Below are positions 33,685 to 42,216 of a DNA stretch of 64,000 bases, piece by piece; position 1 is the first letter of the stretch; the number at the start of each line of letters is the position of its first letter. The position numbers and the translations under genes were made by a program. The DNA is from Prorocentrum cordatum. Lineage: Eukaryota; Sar; Dinophyceae; Prorocentrales; Prorocentraceae. The notes beneath the pieces are model-generated. The model searched no databases and was not told the DNA's origin. It worked only from the letters and a program-made list of their open reading frames with translations. The DNA is taken from assembly GCA_963575745.1 (NCBI GenBank), contig CAUYUJ010016072.1, positions 126,001-190,000 of the forward strand, in the 5' to 3' direction.

Positions 33685-35071
33685 ATGCAGGCGGCGAGCA
33701 GCGCTGAGGGAGGAGGAGGATCTCGAGGAGGAGGAGGAGGAGGGGCCAATGAGCAGAAGAAGGATGCCGAGGCGAGGAAAGAGGTCGAGTGCCCACCTGA
33801 CATCACTCCTCAAGCAATGGCGCTCGCGCACGAGATGCTGGCGAAGTTTAGGAACGAGCTAGACGAGAAGAGGGAGAGAGCTAAGCCGCAAGAAGATATA
33901 TCCTCGGGTACATCAGATGCCGACGACGATGGCAAGAGGTCGCCAGCATGTTCGCTTGACTGGGACGAGGAGAAGCCAGCGGAAGAGACAGCTCGAGATC
34001 TAGAGGAGGAGGGAAAGAATAAGAAGAAGCACAAGAAAGCTGAGAAGAAAAAGGAGAAAAAGAAGTCGGACAAGAACTTGAGGCGCATTTTCGATGACAT
34101 CGTTGCAAGGGGGAAGAAAAAAACAAGGCGCCGCGAGGAGACCTCGCGTTTGAAGGCCGAGGATGCGGAAGAGCTGGAGGCTAAGGTCCGCATCGCATCC
34201 TCCTTGCCGCCCCTCCCATCCCCCCTGTCATCCCTCCTCCTCGCCTCGCCCTGTCATCCCAAAGGTCGCCGAGCAGCGGATGGACGACAGCAGCTGGGAC
34301 ACTCGGCGAGATTTCACGACCATGCGCTTGATTTTAAGGCCGAAGGCAACCCTGAAGCGAGACAATGACAAGGCCATGAGGGGCCCAAACTACATGATGG
34401 CTTGGGACCGCGAAGAAGATGAGGTGCTCAACGTGAAGATCATCTCGAAGGAAAAGGCCTTATTAGAGATCATCGCGTCGCACGCGGGAAAGCCTGCAGT
34501 TGATGAGATGTTCGGTTTAATTCGGGAGTTCGGTCGACGATTGGATGAGCTCTATCATGACAATTTCGTGTTCCCTGCGATGAAGAGCGCGAAGAGAACC
34601 CGTGAGCAAGAGAAAAGCGGGGGGCGGTCGATCAAGTCAGTGGAGGAGGACGAGGAAATTCTGCGCCTTCCAGTGGATCCCGAGAAGGAGATCGATATCG
34701 CCACGCAGCCAGCTGAGCAGGTGGAGGCAGCAGAGCGCGAAGTGGCAGGTGAGAAAGATAGGGAGGAGAAGAAACGCAAGAAAGAGCCGAAGCAGGCGAA
34801 AGAGCGCAAGGAGGCAGAGAAGAACGACCTCGAAGAGCCAGACGCCATAGACGACACGGGGGCACCAGCTAAAGCAATGCCGTGCAAGGATAAGCCGCGG
34901 GAGGAGGACTGGACGAGCAGGGTGCCCAGCTGGGAATCGCAGGGCCAGGGCTGGTGGGCAAAGGACTCACAGCGCCAGGGCTGGTGGGCAAAGGACTCCT
35001 CACAGCGCCAGGGCTGGTGGGGATCAAGCTCGAGCTCATGCTGGCCCGACAGGAGGGATGAGCCCGCCTAG
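33685..35071 (+). CDS. Inner-element gene 4: charged protein with WWAKDS repeat tail
   Basis: Family not recognised. The ATG at 33685 gives MQAASSAEGGGGSRGGGGGG. Exon 1 (33685-34185) encodes a helical stretch (ITPQAMALAHEMLAKFRNEL) and a very basic KNKKKHKKAEKKKEKKKSDK block. The intron 34186-34264 is GT-AG, phase 0, 79 bases, pyrimidine-rich, with AAGGTC at both junctions. Exon 2 (34265-35071) has a compact region (DKAMRGPNYMMAWDREEDEV, EKALLEIIASHAGKPAVDEM), an acidic/basic linker, and three tandem GQGWWAKDS/RQGWWAKDS-like repeats at 34930-35025. Probably nuclear by composition (inference). No stop or frameshift seen, so it looks intact. Confidence 0.65.
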
Positions 35072-35439
35072 AGGAGGAGAGGAGAGGCGAAGAGGCGAGT
35101 AGGCGAGGAGGCGCGGCGAGAGGCGAGGCGAGGAGGCCAAGCGAGGAGGGTAAGGACGAGCCGAGGCGACACGGGCGAGCTGAGAGAGCCCATGCCCGCG
35201 CAGCCATGCGACGTACTTGCGCGTGGCGTCGCCGCGGCCAAGGAAAGGTATGCTCTCCTCACCCGCCCCTCGAGCTCCGTCAAGTTCCTCATCTTTCTCC
35301 TCATCCGAACCCTCCACGTCTGGCTCCTCCGCTCTTTTTTCCCGCCACCCCCCACACTCGAGAGGAGGGGGGCTCGCTGAACTGGCGAGGCGGCAAGTCA
35401 AGGGAGCCTGCCGAGATTGAAACCTGAGTGAGAGAGAGG

Positions 35440-35522
<83 letters not shown>

Positions 35523-35677
35523 AGAGAGAGAGAGAGAGCGAGAGAAGATACCCTCTAAAAGGAGAGAAAGGGAGGACTATATATAGAGAGAGTTTTAGAA
35601 ATAGAGGAGGGAGAGTGAGAGATTCGAGAGAGCGGTACTGAGATAAGAACTGCCAAAAAGTCTAGAGGGGCGGAGCG
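35072..35677. other. Spacer with GGAGGCG and (AG)n repeats
   Basis: GGCGAGGAGGCG-type minisatellite at 35072-35165 and an imperfect (AG)n tract at about 35424-35545. A possible small exon around 35200-35240 (CCATGCCCGCGCAGCCATGC) has no supported partner. Confidence 0.45.
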
Positions 35678-36700
35678 ATGAGCGAGGAGACTGCATGTTG
35701 TTTCCCTCCCTTGCACCGCCGACGCCGCTCCTGGCTCGAGCGGTTTCGCGATCCGCCAGATCAGAGGAGGGGCAGAGGCAGGATAACGTGGATTGGGAGA
35801 TGGACGAGTCCAGCGACGAGTCCCCTTTCGCAGAGATCAGCTTCTGCATATTCACGATGCGCTGGATCGTGCTGGACATCTTCTCAGCGAGGAACAGGGC
35901 TCAGTGGAGGCCCTTGGCCGAAGAGGACCCACTGGGTCCACAGTCCTTCCCATACTCTGGCTCCTATATAACGATTCCACTCCTACTCGATCCCGTGCTC
36001 CTCCTACCTCCTCCCACGTTTAGTCCCATCGGCCCCGCTGAGGGCCGTCTTCGGGCCCGATGTTGGCGTAATCCGAGTAGGCTTCGAAGCCACAGGAGGG
36101 GGGGCGATCATCTCATTCGCGCGGGATGCGATGACGGGGGGATGGGGACACCCCAAGGAACTTCTCCTGCTGAAGGAAGACTGCAGGGCCCTAGGAGGCC
36201 CCGCCGAGAGCGTCCCACAAAGCCCTCGTGAGCGGGAGGTCCGCGCCGCGCAGCGCTTCGAAGTCAACAGAGCGCTGACGATGGTGCCAGCGTTCATGGT
36301 GGCCTCGATCGCGCACTGGCAGGACGAGACTCGAGCGTGCTATCCCTTCGGGACTTCGCTCAAGGACCGATGGGGGAGGGAGGGCGGGGGGTTTACGAAT
36401 CGGAGGAAGGAGAACGGGGCAGTTAGGTGGAGAGGGTGGCGAGGGAGGACGTGGAGGTGTTCCAAATCCCAGATATAGGACTGCATGGACGCGGAGGTGG
36501 CGCGGCTCGTCAGGACGCTGCCGCCCGCACAGAGGCACCAGGTGGAGCAGCGCTTGATTGATGAGGGGTTCAACCATGCGGCGGCGGAGTTCGAAGCGAT
36601 CGTCGATCAGGCGAGGCAGGCTGGTCTCGACGCGATCGTGCGCAGCAGGGCTGCATTCGAGGGCTTCGAGGACAGGCCAAGCCCGAACGGGCCGTGAGGC
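35678..36700 (+). CDS. Inner-element gene 5: unknown multi-exon protein
   Basis: Family not recognised. The start is uncertain: the ATG at 35678 leads into a different phase and may be a tiny first exon. Exon text from about 35745 reads QDNVDWEMDESSDESPFAEI then SFCIFTMRWIVLDIFSARNR. The intron 35936-36023 is GT-AG, 88 bases. The next exon, 36024-36364, contains VFGPDVGVIRVGFEATGGGA and ALTMVPAFMVASIAHWQDET. The intron 36365-36478 would have a GA donor and AG acceptor with GGAC repeated at both junctions, and it keeps phase. The last exon, 36479-36700, has LPPAQRHQVEQRLIDEGFNH and AAAEFEAIVDQARQAGLDAI, a helical end. Frame agreement across both introns supports the model. Function unknown. 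Confidence 0.55.
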
Positions 36701-37010
36701 CACGAGAGGCCAGGAGAGGCCAGGAGAGGCCAGGCCAGGAGAGGCCAGGCCAGGAGAGGCCAGAGGAGAGGATGCCAGGAGAGAGGCCAGGAGAGAGGCC
36801 AAGAGAGGCCAGAACGACAAGCCAGGAGAGAGGCCAGGAGTGGCCAGGAAGAGGCCAGGAGAGGCCAGGAAGAGGCCAAGAGAGGCCAGGAGAGGCCAGG
36901 AGAGGCCAGAAGAGGCTAGGAGGCAGGGGGCCAAGGAGGCCGCAGGAGATGCGGCCAGGAGAGGCCAACAGAGGCGAGGAGGCCAGGATAGGCCAAGAGA
37001 GGCCAGGCCT
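36701..37010 (+). repeat. GAGAGGCCAG minisatellite, right
   Basis: About 25 units of GAGAGGCCAG(GA), starting directly at the stop codon of gene 5. Same family and orientation as 23190-23425. Confidence 0.9.
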
Positions 37011-37411
37011 AGACCTCGCGCGTGCCACGCGTGGCGCGCTCGATCGAGCGGCGGTGAGCAACAAATGCCTCCTCTCGATCCCTTGTGTTGTTTTTTTCCC
37101 TCTCTCTCACACACGCACACACGTATTCTCTCTCTCTCTCTCTCTCCTGCTCTTCTCTCCTCCTTCGCTCTCCTCTATCACTGACCTCGTTGCAAACCGA
37201 CGGTTCGAGGACCTTAAGAAACGCTTGAGAAGGCCCGATACGCAACCAAATTGGCGGCACCCCTGTGTGTTTCCTAAACTTCGCAACGCGGCAACGGTAT
37301 ATAGTGATATCACGCAAACTATAATATATAAAAGGCATATAACCACAAAATAGAAGAACGTATAAACTAGAACCTAGAACCTAGAACCTAGAACGTAATC
37401 ACATTTACATG
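37011..37411. other. Right subterminal region of the 14.5-kb element
   Basis: (TC)n/(AC)n tract at 37096-37150, unique AT-richer DNA, then TAGAACC units repeated at 37368-37394, just inside the right TIR. No exon recognised. Confidence 0.6.
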
Positions 37412-37446
37412 CACGTTCTAGGAATTAGAACCTGCAACCCTCTGGG
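37412..37446 (-). repeat. Right terminal inverted repeat of 14.5-kb element
   Basis: Ends ...AACCTGCAACCCTCTGGG followed by TA. Reverse complement of 22957-22991 with three mismatches. Confidence 0.9.
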
Positions 37447-37448
37447 TA

Positions 37449-40400
37449 CGCAGGTTGGCAGGAGCGGCAGTGCGGCCGCTGGGAGCGGCGAGGCGAGGAG
37501 TGGGCCTTGGCAGAAGCCTTGGAGCCGCCCTCGCGCCAAGCCGGCCACCGACCTGACACCCAGAGCCGCTGCGTGGACAAGGAGCCACTTCCGGCCTGGG
37601 ACGGGCTACACCCAGAACAGACCTGGAGGACGCACCGACGTTCTTTGGACCACTGGCTGCAGAACACGGACATCCCAGCAACGAAGCATGGGATTTTACT
37701 TTGGAGAGTTTTGTCTGGTGATGCTCATTTGATGATCAATCACCTCACAGACGAACAGCTGCAAGATCCAGGGGCCGGAAAGACAATCCGGAATATCTTG
37801 GACCAAGCTCACAGGCACATCTCTGAGTTTGAAGATCAGGGCGACTTCGACGCAGCAGTGTGCGGTCTTCACAGGGAACGCAACCAGAGCTTTGCAGTTC
37901 GCCAACATCGCCCGGTCTGCTTTCCTTATAAGGCAGATTCCCACGGCGATCCGTTGCCAGACCGCCGGAAGGGCATGATCTTCCTGAGGCGTGCCAAGAT
38001 CCCTGGGCACTTAGAGGATCACATCATGTCCAAGACCGGTGGCTCCCGGAGGTTCACAGACCTCTTGGATGCGATCCGGGTGCTGTCCCGCAGGCCGACG
38101 GCTTCGCAGGCGGGGACTTTCTTGGACGTGGACGAGCAGTGCGACTCCGGGGAGGAGCAGGAGGGTGACGAGGCTTTCGTTGACTACGACAGCGAAGGCG
38201 GCGAACTCATCCCCCTAGACGACAGCGACCTGCAGGGCGAGTACGAAGAGGACGATGTCCAGTGGGCGTTGTCTCAGTTTCGCCAGGCCCGCGACGCTGC
38301 CCGGAAGGGCAAACCCCAGGGCTACCGGCAGATCCGCCAGAATCTGCAGCAGAGCCGGATCGCCCGCGGGTGGTCCAGCGGCTCCGGAAGCAGCTCGCAG
38401 GGCGGGTCGCGGCAGGCTCACGGGCGACCGCCCAAGGGCCGCGGCAAGGGCAGCGAGGCCCCGCCGCCGCCGCGCCCGCACCCGGCGCCCCGGCTGCAGC
38501 AGGGCGCCCGGCTGAAGCCGGTCTCTGCCCTCGAGGCGCGCACGCGCTGCAAGGCTTGCCACCAGCTTGGGCATTGGTCGCGCCGGTGCCCGAACCAGTC
38601 GCAGCAAAGGGAGGGGGCAGGGGCCGGGACGGCACTTGTCTCATCCACCGAACCAGAGTCGTTCTTTTGCAGCGTGGTTGCTTCCTCGGTTCCAGAGGGC
38701 CGCAAGGAGGATCGCAGTGCTGAGCTCAGCGCGCGGTCTCCTGAGCAGGAGAGCCCCGCCTGGGGCGACGAGGAGAGCGACGGCCACAAGGAGGACCGCA
38801 GTGCTGAGCACAAAGGGACGGTGTATGCACCGATGGAATTTGGATCAAAAAGATCGTCTCCGTCATCGCCATCACGTCCATCATCTTCGTCGGCGTACCC
38901 CGTCTTCATGCACTCCTATGACGTCCTCTCAGTCTATCCTTCTTCCACACCTTCTACCACTACCACGTCTACCTCTTCTCCCTCTTCGGCTCCTACCACG
39001 CTCAGTCGCCTCCTCTCCTGCGTGAAGGTGCAGGGCCCCAGCTGCTCGACGCAGCGTCCGGCCCGAACGTCTGCTGGGCTGTCTGTAAGCAACTTCTTGC
39101 GTGTCCGGCCCGCGGCCCATGCGGCCAAGCTCACGCCGCCGGAGGGAGCCATGGGAGGAGGATGCGGCACTGCCGCCGGAACAGCTAAACCTGCAACTGA
39201 AAAGGTGGAGGCGTCTGGCGCTACGCTGCTTCGTAGTTCTCGCCGACGCGGCGTGGCAGGCAGTGTTCTTGCGTTGGCGCTCTGTCTCGTTGCAAATTCG
39301 GGCGGAGGAGTGCCAGCACACAGTGGAGATGCAACGGTCCCACTCGAATCCGTACGCGGACCAGCTGATCTGCGACACCAACAAGGGGGGCTGTGGGGCT
39401 ATTCTGGTATATTTCCCAACAGCACGCGCTTTGGCCACCCGGGCCAAGAAGGCAACCAAACCACCCAAGACGACAGGGTCTTTGGGTCAAAGGGCCCAGG
39501 ATATCCAGAGCGAAGCCCCGGAGAAGAGGGATACTTGCCCTCGGTGTCAACGTGGCTTTCGCAGGTTCGACACGCAAACCAAAACGATCCTGAGGTGCGA
39601 CGGTTGGAAGACTGCAGACCGGGTTTGCACGTTCATCCAGGCCCTGCCGGGAGAAACTCTGGACTACGGCCGGACCCCGCAGGAAACCCGAGCCGGAGTG
39701 CTGAGCTCAGCGCCCGGCTCCGGGAGCGTGCCGGGTGGGCCTCGTCCCCAAGTCTCGGCCGGTGGTGCCTCGGCAAGTGGTTCTGGACGGCCCGGAGCCG
39801 CGTCTGGCCTAAGCCAGTCGGACCCCGGATCGCCGCTGATTCCGGAGGACCTCCGGAGACAGTGGGAACAGATTCAGCAGCTCACCCAGCACCTGCAGCA
39901 GCAGCTCCAGCACCTGCCAAGCGCCGGCGCGTCCACTGGGACCTTGCCGTCACCGACGCCGGTGCCCGACCCCGGCGCGCCGACTCCAACGGTGCCGGCT
40001 GGTTGGGCGCTGCCGGATCCCGCCCTGGGCTCCAACAGCCAGGAGAGCGACGACGATATGTAACGAGCAGTGGCACTATTGTATCTACTACACCATCTAC
40101 CTCATCATCGTCATCTTCCGCTCTCTCCTCTGTTTCTCCTCCTGCTTCTGTTATGTCTTTCATATGCGCTCGGCCGTATGAGACTTTGAGGGGGTGTGAT
40201 GTACCAGAGCTCGCCGGCTATGTGGCCACCTCCGTCTCGTGGCCTTCCGACCGAGCGCTTGCGGTCTACTACGTTCCTGACGGGTTGCCCGTGCGTCGCC
40301 CGCCTTCTTCGCCGGATTCTCTGTTTGGCGATTCAGCAGCAGTCGTCCAACTAGGAATGAACAGCGACAGTAGCAGTAGCGATCGCCACAGTCCTGGCGA

Positions 40401-42216
40401 TAGTTCTTCTGGACACGTCGTTGTTTTCGACCCGTCGTTGTTTTTCGAATTCGTCGAGCACGGCGAGTGGCACGAGGGTGGCGAAGTCGCCTTTTCGCGT
40501 GAAGATCGCGTGCAACTGCTGGCCAATTTGACCGGAGGCGCGCGTTTTCCGCGGAACCGGCCCGGAGTGCTGAGCTCAGCGCCTGGGTTGGTCTGTCCAT
40601 CGGCGGAAGACGCGTCTGCCCAAGATGATCCACCCTCAGCCGACGCCCAGCAGGCTGACGACCAGCAGGCAGACGAGCAATACGACGAAAACGCAACACA
40701 ACCACTGACGGAGGACCAAAAACGCACCATCCAGAAGATCCACAACAACTGCGGTCATCCAAGTAGGGAGGAGTTCCTGCGTGCTCTACGGCTGAGCCGG
40801 GCAAAACGCCTTGTACTTGATTACGTGCGGAAGCGCTTCCAGTGCCCCGCCTGCGACGCCAAGGGGCGAATGCCCAAACCACGGCCGCCAGCATCGCTTC
40901 CAAGAACCTTCCGGTTCAATGAGACTCTCGGCGTCGATCTTCTAGAACTGGACTGCCCAGACGGCTCCAAGATGACCATATGCAACATGGTATGTTGGGG
41001 TACTCTTTACCAGTTGTGCGTCCCAGTAGAAGACAAAACGACCGAGGTCGTGGCTGCTTGCGTAGCGGACCGGTGGGTGCGATACTTCGGCCCGCCGCTT
41101 GTCGTCATCACCGACCAAGGCGGAAAGTTTGTAGGCCAGGCCTTCAAGGACTTCTGCACGCAGAACAGTATCCTCTTCCATCTGACTGACACGCGGGCGC
41201 CGTGGCAAAACGGCCGAACGGAGCGCCACGGGGACATCTTCAATAATATTGTGAACAAAGCTGTTTGGATACATTCCCCCACGGATTTTGTATCATTTCG
41301 TCGCTTGATCTCCGAGTGCAACGCTGCCAAGAATAGGCTGAGCAATCGGTCAGGATACTCGCCGCTACAGCGGGTATTCGGCATGGGCCACCGCCTTCCT
41401 GCAGACCTCGCCAGCGATGACATCTACGCCCCAGATGCCATCTATGATCTTGCAGCGTCGGACCCTAGCTTCGAGGAGTCCCGGCGTATCCGGGAGGCGG
41501 CCCTGAAGGCCCACGCTGAAGTGTCCATCAGGGGTCGAATCGAGGAAGCTGTCCGTGCCAGGCCTCGCGTGCAAACTCCTTTGCGGGCAGATGACGTCGT
41601 CATGGTCTGGGAAACACATCCTCCTTCCAGGCGTGGCAAATGGGTCGGCCCTGGAGTGTGCATCGGTAGTCACAGAGGTAGTCTTTGGATCAACATGCGC
41701 GGGGTGCTGTGGAAGTGCAGTCAGCTCCGGTGCAAGTTGGCCACTACAGAGGAGTCTCGCGGGCTGGAGATTCAAAACATGCTGCTCGACAACATGCGCG
41801 CGGACCTCCAGGAGTTCCCTGGCCGTAGAACATACGTCGATGTAGAGCGGGAAGGAGACCCACCTCCAGGCGCGAACGTGCCGGCGCCTGCTGCGGACCT
41901 CCCTGGCGATGATGACGACGACAACATGTCGCCGCAGGAGCCGCCGCTTCCAGCACCAACGCCTGCAGTCCAGCCACAGCCGGAACCGGAGATCAGCCAG
42001 GCTGATATCAACAGTCTCCGGGATGCTCTCCAACCTGATGGTCCTGCTCGCCCACGGGCGCAAACTGCCTCCTACCCTGCCAGAGCCAGAGTCCGAAGGA
42101 CGTGGCCCGGCCTCTGCCGACGGGCAGTCTACGCCGACCGCCAGGACGGGCACGGCTGCTGCCCACGACCCTCCGCCTCCGGAGGGCGAGCCGCCAGCTC
42201 AACGACCACGGCTTGA
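37449..42216 (+). CDS. Copia gag-integrase frame (main polyprotein, after the inner insertion)
   Basis: One uninterrupted frame. Gag: HRRSLDHWLQNTDIPATKHG and HISEFEDQGDFDAAVCGLHR (37640-37880), an acidic linker, then the CCHC zinc knuckle CKACHQLGHWSRRC (38548-38589). From ~38900 to ~40065 the text is Ser/Thr/Pro-rich and probably not the translated phase (see 39089-40063). Integrase: HNNCGH and CPAC (40741-40854) make the HHCC finger; catalytic Asp 40936-40938, Asp 41113-41115 and Glu 41221-41223 are spaced D-35-E; a C-terminal WVGPGVCIGSHRGSLWINMR follows. No DxGA protease motif was found, so it may be missing or unrecognisable. Phase leaves this frame near 42,045 for RT. The start is the ATG at 22772 before the inner insertion. 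Confidence 0.85.
38719..38730. repeat. Palindrome GCTGAGCTCAGC, copy 1 of 4 in Copia
   Basis: Part of the longer word GATCGCAGTGCTGAGCTCAG. Exact palindrome copies also at 39700-39711, 40569-40580 and 44399-44410. Confidence 0.9.
39089..40063 (+). CDS. Alternative-phase ORF in Copia, zinc-ribbon-like
   Basis: Open in the +1 phase relative to the surrounding polyprotein, with far more protein-like text. Basic/tryptophan helix LNLQLKRWRRLALRCFVVLA, then ICDTNKGGCGAILVYF and CPRCQRGFRRFDTQTKTILR (two Cys pairs about 55 residues apart plus a further Cys), then Pro/Ser linkers and IQQLTQHLQQQLQHL. It ends at the TAA at 40061. I infer that translation enters and leaves this phase, by frameshift or splicing (a GTAAGC lies at 39084), or that two compensating indels occurred. 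Zinc binding is a guess from the cysteines. It occupies the protease position. Confidence 0.55.
   Translation, partial: ATSCVSGPRPMRPSSRRRREPWEEDAALPPEQLNLQLKRWRRLALRCFVVLADAAWQAVFLRWRSVSLQIRAEECQHTVEMQRSHSNPYADQLICDTNKGGCGAILVYFPTARALATRAKKATKPPKTTGSLGQRAQDIQSEAPEKRDTCPRCQRGFRRFDTQTKTILRCDGWKTADRVCTFIQALPGETLDYGRTPQETRAGVLSSAPGSGSVPGGPRPQVSAGGASASGSGRPGAASGLSQSDPGSPLIPEDLRRQWEQIQQLTQHLQQQLQHLPSAGASTGTLPSPTPVPDPGAPTPTVPAGWALPDPALGSNSQESDDDM

Larger units (their letters stand above)
22957..37446 (+). mobile_element. 14,490-bp TIR element carrying five genes
   Basis: 35-bp terminal inverted repeats (32/35 matches) starting CCCAGAGGGTTG lie at 22957-22991 and 37412-37446. TA is present on both sides (22955-22956 and 37447-37448). 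Excision with one TA restores the interrupted gag frame exactly, which fixes the borders. TAGAACG/TAGAACC words cluster just inside both ends, as in CACTA-like elements. Five gene models, all forward, fill the interior; one is transposase-like. GAGAGGCCAG minisatellites lie near both ends. A 2-bp target duplication is known in the CMC (CACTA/Mirage/Chapaev) superfamily, which agrees with the transposase resemblance but does not prove it. Confidence 0.8.

Noticed and set aside
36701-37353. Arg/Gly/Glu-rich frames after gene 5
   Set aside because: Products of the GAGAGGCCAG minisatellite; gene 5 ends at the stop codon just before.
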